Source: Deltaproteobacteria bacterium
GTDB lineage: Bacteria > JAGRBM01 > JAHCIT01
Reading direction: 5' to 3'
Assembly: GCA_026129095.1 (NCBI GenBank)
Contig: JAHCIT010000010.1
Location: 70,200-134,199 of the forward strand
DNA: 64,000 nt
The notes beneath the pieces were generated by a model, which saw only the letters and a list, made by a program, of their open reading frames with translations, had not been told where the DNA came from and did not search any database. This document shows, in pieces, positions 7,430-16,910 of the stretch. Position numbers and translations under genes: made by a program. The stretch's first letter is position 1; each line of letters starts with the position of its first letter.

Positions 7430-9391
7430 GTGAATCGGGCGATCCAGCTAGTGACAGTTGTGACGGCGGGGCTTTTGGGCATGGCCCCGCCGGTATTTGC
7501 TGGGCATCCTGCACCGGAAATCGGCTGGGTGGCGTCAGTGCCAGGGCTGACTACTGGCGGCTGTTCCCGGCGCGAGATTGGCCGCCGCACCGACATGATC
7601 GATCAGACGGCTATCAGGCCGGTGCGATCGTTGCTCCGGCCAGTCGAGTGGATGCGGGCGGTGGGGTACTGGACGGCACTCCTCGATGACCGGGAGGCGA
7701 GCGACCTGACGCCATACGGTGAAGTGGAAGATTCGGCTTATTTCATCAATCGCATGGGCAAGCGGCAGCTCACGGCAGACGAAATTGTTCGCGGCCCGCT
7801 CGCGGTGGCTTCCCTCAAAGGGCCGTGGACAGTGGTTCAGGTAGATGAACGCTCGGTTCCGCGCCTGACCGCGATGGATCGCAATGGCAGCCGGTGGGAA
7901 CTGCTCTTCGACTCACGCGCCTATCCCGAGATGGCTACAGGAGCCTATCTGGTCTCATCGCGCCTGCTGTGGGCAGCCGGTTATTTCGTCCGTCCATCGG
8001 CACTGGTACGCATCCAGACATCCGAATTCAGGACAGCGAAGGAGATCGTCTGGATCGACAAGTATGGCGAGGTGCGCGATCACGGACCTCCGCTGGAGGA
8101 GGTGTTTGCCCGTCTGTCCCGCAACCCGGATGGTTCGCTCCGGGCTGTAGCCGTCTTTGTTCCACCGGGTGAAGTCTGCGGGCCGTGGCCCTTTTCGGGG
8201 CAACGGAAGGACGACCCGAACGGAATTGTGATGAACCAGCACCGCAGATCGCTCCGGGGGCTCCGGTGGTTCGCGGCATGGCTGAATATGATCGGATCCA
8301 GCCAGCATTTCACCAGTTCCCGCTGGGTCAGATCCGATGACGATGGCAATGGACTTCTGATCCATTTCCTTGAACGGCTTGAACAGTCATTGGGATCAAA
8401 CGAAAGCCGTCCCAGATCTCCACGAGATGGGCACGGATACTACTTCAATCCCTGGGCTGTACTCAGGCAGATCGGCACGCTGGGTTTTTACCAGGAGGAT
8501 TTCGAGAATGACCGGGCATCCGGAGTTCGCGGGATCGGCCATTTCGAATCGCTCAGGTTCCGCCCGGAAACCTGGCGCGGGTACTTTCCCAATCCGGCAT
8601 TCCAGAGCGCCACGGCACTCGACGGTTACTGGGCCGCAAAAATCCTGTCATCCTTTGGCACACGGGAAATAGAGGCGGCTGTCGAGGCTGCGGGATATAC
8701 CGATCCGGCCGCCCAGCGCGATCTGGTCCGGATACTTTCCGAGCGGCGTGACAAGATCACCGCCTGGCTGTTCCGTAATTCGCTGGCCGTGGATAATTTC
8801 CGGGTTTCAAGATCACCCGAAGGAAACTGGGACTTCCTGTTTGACGACCTTGCCGTGGACCGGCGGCTGATCCGGCCGTCGGAAGCCAGTTACCGGTTCC
8901 TGCTTCGGCCGCGAGGTTTTGTCGAGGCCGATCTTGCGTCGCTGGGCGGATTGATCAACCGGTTTGCTGACAACGGGTCTTCCCGTCGTATTCTTATTGA
9001 TTTCGAACTGGCCCGTCGCATCCGGTCCTATCCGCCAATCCGGTTTTCACAGGAGCCTGTGCGATGGGAAATGATCCTGGTAGGCCGGTACGGGCGGGTG
9101 GCCCCGTTTTCGCAAGCCGGAAATGTACCGGCGCCAGACCCGGAAGGAGCAGCTGCCCGTATGGTTGAATTTGTCGAACAAATTGAAGTGCCATCACCCG
9201 AACAGACGCTGCAAGCGATGGGCGGCCGGGTCCGGCTGAGTTACGAGCGCACGGTCAACGAAACGCTGATGCCGGGGCTTCCCCGCGAATTCACGCCGTC
9301 ACTAGCCGGGTCACGTCCGCCGCCGGTACGGATACTGCTGGCCTATGAACCAGAAACCGACCAGCTGGTTATCGAGGGATGGGAACGGTGA
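7430..9391 (+). CDS. Large exported protein of unknown function, operonic with the barrel protein
   Basis: 653 residues starting GTG immediately after the preceding stop. An N-terminal signal peptide (IQLVTVVTAGLLGMAPPVFA) predicts export. Recognisable segments are LLFDSRAYPEMATGAYLVSS, LLWAAGYFVRPS, LRGLRWFAAWLNMIGSS and YYFNPWAVLRQIG. They recall a family of conserved hypothetical proteins often beside surface-antigen genes, but I cannot name a domain. There is no membrane helix after the signal, so a periplasmic or outer-membrane-associated location is likely. The zero-base junction with the beta-barrel gene suggests the two products act together. Confidence 0.75.
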   Translation: MNRAIQLVTVVTAGLLGMAPPVFAGHPAPEIGWVASVPGLTTGGCSRREIGRRTDMIDQTAIRPVRSLLRPVEWMRAVGYWTALLDDREASDLTPYGEVEDSAYFINRMGKRQLTADEIVRGPLAVASLKGPWTVVQVDERSVPRLTAMDRNGSRWELLFDSRAYPEMATGAYLVSSRLLWAAGYFVRPSALVRIQTSEFRTAKEIVWIDKYGEVRDHGPPLEEVFARLSRNPDGSLRAVAVFVPPGEVCGPWPFSGQRKDDPNGIVMNQHRRSLRGLRWFAAWLNMIGSSQHFTSSRWVRSDDDGNGLLIHFLERLEQSLGSNESRPRSPRDGHGYYFNPWAVLRQIGTLGFYQEDFENDRASGVRGIGHFESLRFRPETWRGYFPNPAFQSATALDGYWAAKILSSFGTREIEAAVEAAGYTDPAAQRDLVRILSERRDKITAWLFRNSLAVDNFRVSRSPEGNWDFLFDDLAVDRRLIRPSEASYRFLLRPRGFVEADLASLGGLINRFADNGSSRRILIDFELARRIRSYPPIRFSQEPVRWEMILVGRYGRVAPFSQAGNVPAPDPEGAAARMVEFVEQIEVPSPEQTLQAMGGRVRLSYERTVNETLMPGLPREFTPSLAGSRPPPVRILLAYEPETDQLVIEGWER

Positions 9392-9414
9392 AAGGTCCGG
9401 TCGTGAGCCTGTAA

Positions 9415-9660
9415 TCACTGCTCGTCGGTGCCGCCATCCGTTTCCCGGCGGCGCATGGTATACAAATAGTATCCGGAAAGGCCGAGGATGAGCCACGGCA
9501 TGGCCAGCATCATGTACAGGAAAAACTCCGCGCCGGGATTTCCCCCCTGCTGGTAACTGCAGGTGGGGCATCCAATGAGAAAATCCGCCAACGGTGGAGC
9601 AACGCCAGTCATGTCAGCGCCGATGGTGCTGGATGCCGCCGGGGTTGTCAAAAGATTCAA
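9415..9660 (-). CDS. Small membrane protein with CPTC motif, unknown
   Basis: 81 residues from a TTG start that overlaps the stop of the upstream receiver/coiled-coil gene (TTGA); an ATG at 9612 would give about 65 residues. A Cys-Pro-Thr-Cys motif sits before one strongly hydrophobic helix (FFLYMMLAMPWLILGLSGYYLY), followed by a short charged tail (RRRETDGGTDEQ) that should face the cytoplasm. No family recognised. The overlap suggests translational coupling with the FrzS/AglZ-like gene, so a membrane-linked role in the same process is possible but not shown. Confidence 0.6.
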   Translation of the reverse strand: MNLLTTPAASSTIGADMTGVAPPLADFLIGCPTCSYQQGGNPGAEFFLYMMLAMPWLILGLSGYYLYTMRRRETDGGTDEQ

Positions 9661-11291
9661 TCCACTTGCTGCTGTTCCAGCATGGCCATCGCCTGTGCCA
9701 GGGATTGCTTGGCCCGGGCCTTGGAGTCCTCATAAATCTTTGACAGGTTTTCGTACTGGTTGCGGAGTTCCTCGTACTGGGCAACCAGTTCGTTGTACTG
9801 GTTCGTAACCGCCTCGGCCTGCTTGACGTATTCTTCCATGGCCTGCTGCGACTGCTGCTGGATTTCCTGGATGTACTGTTCCTGCTGCGCCTGGTAATCG
9901 GCGATCTGGGACTGCATCTGTTCTTCGTACTGTTTGGCCAGATCCTCCATCTGTTTCTGGTAGCTGGCCTCGATCTCCTGGAACTGCTGCTGGTAATGGC
10001 TGTCGGCGTTCTGTGCGGCGGCCTGAAGTTCGGCATTCTGCTGCTCCAGGGCCTGCGCGTGGGCTTCCAGTTCGGGAAGCCGCTGCTGGAACTGGACGAT
10101 CTGGCTGGCTGCTTCCTCTTCCTGGGCCTGCATTTCCTCGCGAAGCTGTTCGGTTTCGTCCCGGAGCCGGCTTTCGAGTCCCTGGGCGATTTCAACCTGT
10201 TTCTGGAGTTCGGCGTTGAAACTTTCTAGCCGCTGCTCCAGTTCCGCTACCTCGGCGTTCTTGGCTTCCAGTGCCTGTGCGGCCTCTGTGTAGGCCTCTG
10301 CCTGGGCAGAGAGTTCAGCGACGTGTGCCTGCGCCTGTTCCAGTTCGGCAGCGCGGCTTTCAGCCAGCTCGTGGTATTCATTCACCTGGGCCTGAGCCTG
10401 CTCGAATGATTTTTCCCACTCTGCAAGGCTTTGCCTGAGCGTTTCGGCCTCGGCTGCCTGTGCCTGCAACTCCTCAAGTGTCTTGTCATATTCGGCGATG
10501 CGGGCTTCGGCTTCGGCGAGCTTCTGGTTGAGTTCGGCAACCTGTTGCTCAAGCAACTGGCGGTGTTCATCGGCCCCGCCGGCGGCAGCCGCCAGTTCGG
10601 CTTCGAGCTGGCTGATACGTTCCTGTGCATGGACGAGCTCGGTAGCCGTCGCCTGGCTGGCGGCATTCCCTTGGGCCGATTCCAGTTCCTGGACCTGCTT
10701 GGTGAGCTTCCGGTTGGCTTCCTCGAGCTGGAGGATTTTTGCCGATGCCTGACGGCCCGCTTCGCCGGACTGGAGCGCCTTGGCGGTTTCCTCCTTGGCG
10801 TCCTCTACTTCTTTCTTCAGCCGGTCGATTTCCTTGGCCCGTAGCTCCAGTTCCTTGTCAGTGGCGTGTTCCTCGAACATTGCGTCGATCTTCGAGGCGA
10901 CTTCATCCATGTCGATGCCGCCTTCGTCGAATCCGACAAGGTTCTCGATCGACCGGACAACATCGGCTGTATCAATCGGTTTCCGGAGGTAGTCCTGCGC
11001 GGCGACTTTCAGCTTCTTGTGACGTTCGAAATCCTTGTCGGTCGCTTCCTTCGAGACGATGATGATCGGCAGGCTGCTCTGTTCCTTGATTTTCTTGCAG
11101 ATGACGTATCCGGAGGCGTCAGGGAGTTCGAGCGAGAGCAGCAGCAGGTCCGGCATCTTCCCGGCGATACGCTCTGTCGTCTCCTTGCCGGAGGCGACGA
11201 TATCCGCCTGCACCTTTCGTTTGGAAAGTGCGTCCCTGATAGCCTCGGCAAAAGGCTGGTCGGCATCTGCGATCAAAATAGTTCGGGGCAT
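9657..11291 (-). CDS. Pseudo-receiver plus long coiled-coil protein, FrzS/AglZ-like
   Basis: 544 residues. The first 120 fold as a receiver domain (TILIADADQPFAEAI, YVICKKIKEQSSLP, DYLRKPID) but the phosphoacceptor position holds Ser53 (LLLLSLELP), so normal phosphotransfer should not occur. From about residue 135 to the end the sequence is a Gln/Glu/Ala-rich heptad-repeat coiled coil of roughly 400 residues. This architecture is that of FrzS and AglZ, polarity and motility scaffolds of Myxococcus xanthus; AglZ is likewise a pseudo-receiver. Assignment is by architecture and not by alignment, because coiled coils attract false similarity. A small membrane protein gene overlaps its 3' end. Confidence 0.8.
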   Translation of the reverse strand: MPRTILIADADQPFAEAIRDALSKRKVQADIVASGKETTERIAGKMPDLLLLSLELPDASGYVICKKIKEQSSLPIIIVSKEATDKDFERHKKLKVAAQDYLRKPIDTADVVRSIENLVGFDEGGIDMDEVASKIDAMFEEHATDKELELRAKEIDRLKKEVEDAKEETAKALQSGEAGRQASAKILQLEEANRKLTKQVQELESAQGNAASQATATELVHAQERISQLEAELAAAAGGADEHRQLLEQQVAELNQKLAEAEARIAEYDKTLEELQAQAAEAETLRQSLAEWEKSFEQAQAQVNEYHELAESRAAELEQAQAHVAELSAQAEAYTEAAQALEAKNAEVAELEQRLESFNAELQKQVEIAQGLESRLRDETEQLREEMQAQEEEAASQIVQFQQRLPELEAHAQALEQQNAELQAAAQNADSHYQQQFQEIEASYQKQMEDLAKQYEEQMQSQIADYQAQQEQYIQEIQQQSQQAMEEYVKQAEAVTNQYNELVAQYEELRNQYENLSKIYEDSKARAKQSLAQAMAMLEQQQVD

Positions 11292-11339
11292 CCGGAATTT
11301 ACCGCCACAAGACAGAAGGCCAATGAAAACCGAAAGTTA

Positions 11340-11369
11340 ACAGTAAGAAAGAGGACCAACCCCTGTCAA
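11340..11369 (-). promoter_or_regulatory. Candidate sigma-70-type promoter of the pseudo-receiver gene
   Basis: Reading leftward, a perfect TTGACA (11369-11364) is followed by an 18-base spacer and TACTGT (11345-11340), placing a start site about 40 bases ahead of the ATG at 11291. The -35 box is ideal and the -10 box weak. Confidence 0.4.
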
Positions 11370-11432
11370 TATGGAGCTGTGCATTTGTCGGCTATGGAAG
11401 TGAACCGATCAAGAAGGCACCCGGCATCATCT

Positions 11433-12215
11433 TCAGGCGGCCGGGACACGGACCTCGGAGGAGAGACCGTCGTATCCGACCAGCACATTTCCCGGCATCT
11501 TCCCCTGCAGCTCATCATGGTCAACATCATGCGTCATATGGGTAAATATGCACAGCCGGGGAGCAAGATCCTCCACCACGGCGAGCGAACTGGAAATGGA
11601 CATGTGCGTGGGGTGCGGATCCCACCTGAGGGCGTCCAGGACCAGTACATCGAGATTCCGGAGCCGTTCGCGAGCGGCGGCAGGCACATCATTACAGTCC
11701 GTTACATATGCAAATGGGCCGATCCGGTAGGCAAAGGTCGTTCCGGCGGGTCCATGAGGCACTGGTATGGCTTCCACTTCCGGGAGGTCGAGACAATCAA
11801 ACCGGCCCGGTTCGATGGGAGTCAGCTTCAGTTTCGGGGCTCCGGGATATGACGACATGCCGAACGCGTATCCAAAGCGGCCCAGCAGCCGTTCGGCAGA
11901 TGGTGTTGGCGCCCAGCAGGGTATGGGCTGGTAACCCTGAAGGTAGTTCATCATCCGGAGGTCATCGATCCCGTGACAGTGATCGGCGTGGTCATGGGTG
12001 AACAGCACTGCATCCACCCGTTTCAGTCCGTTGTCGAGTGCCTGCCGGCGGAAGTCAGGCGAACAGTCGATGAGAATTTTCCGAGTGCCCGTGTCCAGGT
12101 AGGCAGAAACCCGGAGTCGCCGGTTCTTGGGATTTCCGGATGTACAGACACGGCATGGACACCCGATGACGGGAACACCGGTCGAGGTTCCTGATCCCAG
12201 AATGGTGACCTTCAT
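11433..12215 (-). CDS. Metallo-beta-lactamase-fold hydrolase, PhnP-like
   Basis: 260 residues. It starts VTILGSGTSTGVPVIGCPC and carries the metal-binding motif THDHADHCHG near residues 75-85, plus further His/Asp ligands (YVTDCND; HMSISSS; FTHMTHD). The CPCRVC cysteines near the N-terminus resemble those of PhnP-type phosphodiesterases, which cleave cyclic phosphate esters using two metal ions. No phosphonate genes are nearby, so a phosphodiesterase of unknown substrate is the safest call. It is transcribed leftward after cysK but separated from it by a strong terminator, so it probably has its own promoter. Confidence 0.85.
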   Translation of the reverse strand: MKVTILGSGTSTGVPVIGCPCRVCTSGNPKNRRLRVSAYLDTGTRKILIDCSPDFRRQALDNGLKRVDAVLFTHDHADHCHGIDDLRMMNYLQGYQPIPCWAPTPSAERLLGRFGYAFGMSSYPGAPKLKLTPIEPGRFDCLDLPEVEAIPVPHGPAGTTFAYRIGPFAYVTDCNDVPAAARERLRNLDVLVLDALRWDPHPTHMSISSSLAVVEDLAPRLCIFTHMTHDVDHDELQGKMPGNVLVGYDGLSSEVRVPAA

Positions 12216-12229
12216 GGCGGCGATCCTAG

Positions 12230-12269
12230 CCGGAAAAAGATCAGGGGGTCACCAGCCGATGACCCCCTG
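12230..12269 (-). terminator. Rho-independent terminator after cysK
   Basis: A perfect 10-bp stem (12242-12251 with 12260-12269) and an 8-base loop; read leftward it is followed by ATCTTTTTCC. It lies 34 bases past the cysK stop and would separate cysK from the MBL hydrolase gene. Confidence 0.8.
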
Positions 12270-12302
12270 TAATCCGCTAACGGATCGTGACGGCCCAAGC
12301 CG

Positions 12303-13235
12303 TCAGTCAAACAGGCCGGTGGACAGGTACCGCTCGCCGTAAGACGGGATGATGCAGAGGACGCGCTTCCCGGCGCCCAGTTCCTTGGCCACCTGAAGGG
12401 AGGCAGTCACGTTCGCGCCAGATGAGATTCCGCAGAGGATGCCCTCTTCCTGCGCAAGCCGCCGGGCCATGGCGAAGGCGTCTTCGTTGGAGACCTGGAT
12501 GACACGCTGGTAGATTTTCGTGTTGAGGATGCTGGGCACGAATCCCGCGCCGATGCCCTGGATCCGGTGCGGTCCTGGCTTGCCGCCAGAAAGTACGGGT
12601 GAAGCGGTGGGTTCCACGGCAACTACCTGAACGTGAGGTCCCACCTCCTGCTTCAGGACTTCACCGACGCCGGTAATGGTTCCGCCAGTCCCGACGCCCG
12701 CCACGAACGCGTCTATCTTCCCGTCCATCTGGCGGATGATCTCGCGTGCTGTCGTCTCGCGGTGAACCTTCGGGTTGTCAGGATTGTCGAACTGCTGGGG
12801 CATGAAATAGTCGGGCCCGGTGGCGGCGATTTCCTGCGCCTTGGCAATCGCGCCGCGCATCCCTTCCGGCCCCGGCGTGAGTACCAGTTCGGCGCCGTAG
12901 GCTTTCAGCAGCTTGCGGCGCTCCAGTGACATGGTTTCCGGCATGGTGAGGATCAGCTTGTAGCCCTTTACCGCACACACGAGGGCAAGAGCGATACCGG
13001 TATTGCCGGAAGTGGGTTCCACCACTGTCATGCCGGGTTTCAGGCGTCCAGCCTTTTCAGCGCCCATGATCATCGAAAACCCGATCCGGTCCTTTACCGA
13101 TCCGCCGGGATTTTGATACTCGAGCTTTCCGAACACTTCGGCCGAGCCCGCTTCGACGACGCGCCGCAGCCGGATGGCTGGTGTGTTGCCAATCAGTTCC
13201 AGAATGTCGTTGTACAAGCCGCTGTTCATTGCCAT
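12303..13235 (-). CDS. cysK: Cysteine synthase A (O-acetylserine sulfhydrylase)
   Basis: 310 residues, the normal length. The PLP lysine is Lys48 in NPGGSVKDR. The substrate loop is [12 protein letters not shown], the PLP-phosphate loop is [12 protein letters not shown], and [10 protein letters not shown] is also present. These are diagnostic for CysK over serine/threonine dehydratases. The enzyme condenses O-acetylserine with sulfide to give cysteine in the cytoplasm. It lies about 1.6 kb from the APS reductase and APS kinase genes on the same strand, with a rightward gene between them, so the sulfur-assimilation functions are close but not one operon. A terminator follows. Confidence 0.95.
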   Translation of the reverse strand: MAMNSGLYNDILELIGNTPAIRLRRVVEAGSAEVFGKLEYQNPGGSVKDRIGFSMIMGAEKAGRLKPGMTVVEPTSGNTGIALALVCAVKGYKLILTMPETMSLERRKLLKAYGAELVLTPGPEGMRGAIAKAQEIAATGPDYFMPQQFDNPDNPKVHRETTAREIIRQMDGKIDAFVAGVGTGGTITGVGEVLKQEVGPHVQVVAVEPTASPVLSGGKPGPHRIQGIGAGFVPSILNTKIYQRVIQVSNEDAFAMARRLAQEEGILCGISSGANVTASLQVAKELGAGKRVLCIIPSYGERYLSTGLFD

Positions 13236-13367
13236 GACGAAAATCCCTCCGGTCGAAAGTTCGCGCCCGGCGCCGGACTCCTGCAGGTGAGGTTGTCGAT
13301 GGGGCGCGTAGCAGGAGCCTAACGGACTGTTCCTTCAATTTGCAACGACAAGGGAATATACAGCCGG

Positions 13368-14804
13368 ATGATGTCGGCATTTATCCCGAGCGGCCGCTCC
13401 GGCCTGCTGTTGGCGGTCTGGGGCCTTGTTTCGGCGGGTGGCTATGCGGTCGCCCGATGGGCCCACGCCTTCCCGGGCAACGACGGGTATGCGGCACTGG
13501 CCCGTGCTGATGGCGGCGCCTGGTGGCTTGGCGCGGCGAGCTATAAGCCGGTGGAACTAGTGCTCTCCTGGCTGGCCGTCCGGATAGGGCCGGACCCTGC
13601 CATCATGTGGACCCTTTGGGGTGCGGCACATATGGGGCTGCTGGCCGTGATGGCGATACGTCTTGCGGCGGCCTGGTTCGAGGAATATCCGGCATCCGGG
13701 TGGCTGGCAGCAGTTCTCGTGGTGGTCAATCCCCATGCCTGGGAACTGTGTTTTTGCATGAACTCGGTGGCGACGCTTTCTGCCGCAGTACTGTGGTTCG
13801 GGGCGGCCGCCACGGGCGGCCGGCGCCGGGAAGTGGTGGCCGCGCTTGTGCTGATGGCACTGTCGCGGATCGACGGGCTAGCGGTGGCGCTTGCCGTGGG
13901 ACCGGCATGGGCACTGGCAGCGCCTGGGCCGGGTGAAAGCGGAGACGAGAGCGGAAAGGACCAGCGCTTCCGGATGGCCGGTTCAGCGGCCGCACTGGGG
14001 GCATCGCTCGCCATCTGGCTGCTGCTGGGCCGGATCCTGAACGGACAGTGGCTCGGACTCATCGCCAACATGGAAAGCTACTCGCGGGCTGCGAGCCCCC
14101 ACCGGTTCGGCATGGTGGAGCTTCTCGTCTGGATGCGCGGCGCAATCTACACGATGACGAGCGACGGGCTCGTTCTTCTGGCGGCGGGCGGCGCCATCGC
14201 GCTTGTTTCGACCGTCCACCGCAAGCTCCTCTGGCCGGGCCTTGCCCTGGTGGCGCATCTCGGCGTGATCTTTCTGCTGGGGATCACGGGCAGTCCGTTG
14301 TTCCACCGGTTCATGCTGCCGGAAGTCCTGCTCGCTGTGTGCCTCTCGGCCGGCGGGCTGTTCTGGATATCGGCGCGTATCCCGGCGAAGCCAGAGTGGC
14401 GGATATCCGCTTTCGTCGTTCTGTTTGCTGCCGGGGTCGGCGGCTATCTCGGTGATCTCCGGGAGCTTGTGCCGGTGCGGGAGTCGAACCGCGCCGTGCA
14501 GTCGGACAGCCGCGTCGCCGGGGACTGCCTCGAACGGGGCGTTGCGGACTACCCCGGCAGCGCTGCCGTTGTCCCTGACCGTCTCCACGGGCCGCTGCTC
14601 TGGCGATTCCGGCATGACCGGGTGAGGGGAGTCGCCTACTGGCGGGAGTTCGTTTCCCGTCAGCATGAAGACAGGCGTTCGCTGATTGTCCTCGGTTTTC
14701 GGGGCGGTCCTGACCTGCCCGGATGGCTCGGCAAGCCAGATGAAGTACGCCCATGCGGCGGAACCTTCTGGCTGAATCTGTACCTCGCTCCCGCTACTCC
14801 TTAG
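13368..14804 (+). CDS. Polytopic membrane protein, GT-C glycosyltransferase-like
   Basis: 478 residues with about ten hydrophobic helices and a soluble C-terminal part of about 110 residues. A polar loop after the first helix (FPGNDGYAAL) and the later ALSRIDGLAVAL helix resemble the acidic first loop and the R-x-E/D-G helix of GT-C-fold lipid-linked glycosyltransferases. I see no decisive catalytic motif, so the family call is tentative; a general membrane protein is the alternative. It is divergent from cysK, and its last 11 bases overlap the 3' end of the AprB-like gene on the other strand. Confidence 0.7.
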   Translation: MMSAFIPSGRSGLLLAVWGLVSAGGYAVARWAHAFPGNDGYAALARADGGAWWLGAASYKPVELVLSWLAVRIGPDPAIMWTLWGAAHMGLLAVMAIRLAAAWFEEYPASGWLAAVLVVVNPHAWELCFCMNSVATLSAAVLWFGAAATGGRRREVVAALVLMALSRIDGLAVALAVGPAWALAAPGPGESGDESGKDQRFRMAGSAAALGASLAIWLLLGRILNGQWLGLIANMESYSRAASPHRFGMVELLVWMRGAIYTMTSDGLVLLAAGGAIALVSTVHRKLLWPGLALVAHLGVIFLLGITGSPLFHRFMLPEVLLAVCLSAGGLFWISARIPAKPEWRISAFVVLFAAGVGGYLGDLRELVPVRESNRAVQSDSRVAGDCLERGVADYPGSAAVVPDRLHGPLLWRFRHDRVRGVAYWREFVSRQHEDRRSLIVLGFRGGPDLPGWLGKPDEVRPCGGTFWLNLYLAPATP

Positions 14805-15156
14805 ACTCGCCCTTGATCTCCAGGCTCGGATCGCGGGTATCGGCGATGGGTATGTCGAGAATCTCCTGCCGTCCGTCGGCGTGCTCCAGCGTCCATCGCG
14901 TCCGGGTGTGCAGCACCTTGGCACGCAAGGCCATCCCCTCGTCGGAGATTTCGAGCGGGAGCTTGAGGTCGATCGCCCCCACCGGGCAGTGCTTCACGCA
15001 GGCGGCGCAGTCCCAGCAGTCGGGCAGCCGTTCCAGGATGGCCGCCTTGCGGTCCGGTTTCATGAACAGCAGGTCGCCGGGGCAGACCATGACGCACATG
15101 GCTTCCTCAGCCTTCCCGCAGCCATTGCAGATATCCTCGTCGATGAAGATGCTCAC
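14794..15156 (-). CDS. APS reductase beta subunit-like ferredoxin (AprB-like)
   Basis: 120 residues from a GTG that overlaps the AprA-like stop (GTGA). Two [4Fe-4S] motifs are visible: Cys10, 13, 21, 25 (CNGCGKAEEAMCVMVC) and Cys47, 50, 53, 57 (CWDCAACVKHC). The unusual seven-residue gap in the first cluster, the CW-x-C start of the second and the following GAIDLKLPLEI stretch match AprB of dissimilatory APS reductase. The C-terminal tail that wraps the alpha subunit in the known enzymes is about 30 residues shorter here. It should pass electrons to the FAD of the coupled alpha subunit. The electron donor is not visible in the window. Confidence 0.82.
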   Translation of the reverse strand: MSIFIDEDICNGCGKAEEAMCVMVCPGDLLFMKPDRKAAILERLPDCWDCAACVKHCPVGAIDLKLPLEISDEGMALRAKVLHTRTRWTLEHADGRQEILDIPIADTRDPSLEIKGESKE

Positions 15157-16901
15157 GGCCGGCCGCTCTCCAGAGGGCGAGTCACGGCCCGGACCTCGTT
15201 ACTCTTGGTGTCATAAACCGTATTGACGAACTTCAACCAGTTCGCGTCGTCACGTTCGGGATAGTCCGTTCGCGTCTGGTAGCAGGGCCAGCGGGTTTCC
15301 TTTCGGCAGTCCAGGTGCTCGACCAGTGCACGGGCGACGAGAATCCGGTCAATCACTTCGTGGGCGAGCATGAGGTCGTGCATCTGCGGTGCCGCCATGC
15401 GATCCACCACGCCTTCCAGCTTCCTCAGCGCATGGCGGGCGATGTCGAGCCGGTCGGCCCTGAGTTCGTATTCCTTCGAGATACCGCCCGCATATTCATC
15501 CATCAGCTTCTGGAGGCGGAGTTCCACCTCTTCAGGGAGCACGTAGCCGCTCACCGGGCCCCGGTATTTCTCGCGCCGGACGAAGGGTTTGTAGACGCGC
15601 TCCTGTTCCCGGCGGGCGTTTTCTTCCAGTTCATCGCGGTCCGCTTTGCCGCTGTTCCCGGTGTCCGGGCGGCTCAGGATGTCATCAACGGCGATCATCG
15701 CCTCGGCCCAGCCGCCGGAGGCGTACTTCTTGGGCGCGCCGCCCGCCACGTCGCCGATAGCATGGAGGCCCGGAATGGTCGTCCGGCGGTCTGTGCCGAT
15801 CCAGTAGCCCGACATTCCGTGCCCGCCCTGCACGTAGGGTTCCGACCCGCAGATGCGGACGGGGTTCAGCTTGGGGTCGATCCGCTTGTCGCCCCACATG
15901 AGCAGAATTGAAGGGGACATGTCGAGATATGAGGTCTTGATCTTCACCATGTCCGCCTCGGTGAGGTGGCTGGTGTCGAGGTAGCAGGGGCCCCGCCCGG
16001 CGCGGTCTTCCATGAGCGTCGCCAGGAGGCGGTGCGCGGTGGACATCTTCTGGCCGCCCCAGCCGGAGTAGTATTTTTCCAGGTAGTTCTCGCCAAGACG
16101 GTTCACCTGCTTGCACTTGAATCCCTGCGCCAGCACTCCTGTCGGCGACATGAAATCCCGCACCCGGAGGGCGATGAACCTCATCTCGAACGAGGTCATT
16201 TCAGCTCCGGCCCTGAGCCCCATCGCCAGTCCCGCACCCGTGTTGAAAGGCGAATACCAGACCTTGTGCCGGGCGAGGCCCGTGTTGGTCGGCAGATACA
16301 GCCCGCCGCAGCCGCCGGTGGCGATGATGGTATGGGGAGCCCGGATTCGCACGAACGCGCCCGTGCGGACATTGAAACCGAGGACGCCCGCGACACGCCC
16401 TCCGGCCATCCAGAAGTTTGTCGCCGCAACACGGTTTATTACCCGGGCGCCCGACTGGGCGACGGCGCGAGCCATGATCGGCTTGATGCGCTCGCCGCGA
16501 ATCTTGATCGAACCCCGGCCGCGGGGGGTGTAGCTGCCATCCGGTTCCTTGAGGATGGGCAGGCCCCAGCTTTCGACCTTTTTCACCGCCTCATCGAGGC
16601 GCTTTGCCAGCGAAAGCACCAGGTCCTCGCGGATTACACCAAAGTTGTCGTTGGCGACCCACCGGGTAAACGATTCAGGCGTCTCGCCCTTGTTGACATA
16701 GGCATTGATGGAACTGATTCCGGCGCACAGGCATCCGCTCCGGATGATGTTGGCCTTTTCGACGACGACGACATCGAGCGAAGGGTCAAGGCTCCGGGCA
16801 TGCGCTGCCGCGAAAGAGCCTGCCGCTCCTCCCCCGATAATAAGAAGGCCGGCCTCGATATCCTCGACCGCGGGCGTGAATGTGGAAGGGTCTGACGTCA
16901 T
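15153..16901 (-). CDS. APS reductase alpha subunit-like flavoprotein (AprA-like)
   Basis: 582 residues. The FAD Rossmann motif is IIGGGAAGSFAA near residues 20-30 and the second FAD region is LHAIGDVAGGAPKKYASGGW near 390. Substrate-side segments resembling AprA are GISSINAYVN, EMRFIALRVRDF and GGHGMSGYWI, in which the Asn, Arg and His used by AprA to hold APS appear retained by my own alignment. The family enzyme reduces adenylylsulfate to sulfite and AMP. At 582 residues it is somewhat shorter than dissimilatory AprA. Neighbouring APS kinase supports an APS substrate and argues against succinate or fumarate, the main alternative for this flavoprotein superfamily. Confidence 0.8.
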   Translation of the reverse strand: MTSDPSTFTPAVEDIEAGLLIIGGGAAGSFAAAHARSLDPSLDVVVVEKANIIRSGCLCAGISSINAYVNKGETPESFTRWVANDNFGVIREDLVLSLAKRLDEAVKKVESWGLPILKEPDGSYTPRGRGSIKIRGERIKPIMARAVAQSGARVINRVAATNFWMAGGRVAGVLGFNVRTGAFVRIRAPHTIIATGGCGGLYLPTNTGLARHKVWYSPFNTGAGLAMGLRAGAEMTSFEMRFIALRVRDFMSPTGVLAQGFKCKQVNRLGENYLEKYYSGWGGQKMSTAHRLLATLMEDRAGRGPCYLDTSHLTEADMVKIKTSYLDMSPSILLMWGDKRIDPKLNPVRICGSEPYVQGGHGMSGYWIGTDRRTTIPGLHAIGDVAGGAPKKYASGGWAEAMIAVDDILSRPDTGNSGKADRDELEENARREQERVYKPFVRREKYRGPVSGYVLPEEVELRLQKLMDEYAGGISKEYELRADRLDIARHALRKLEGVVDRMAAPQMHDLMLAHEVIDRILVARALVEHLDCRKETRWPCYQTRTDYPERDDANWLKFVNTVYDTKSNEVRAVTRPLESGRP

Positions 16902-16910
16902 GGGAAGGCT

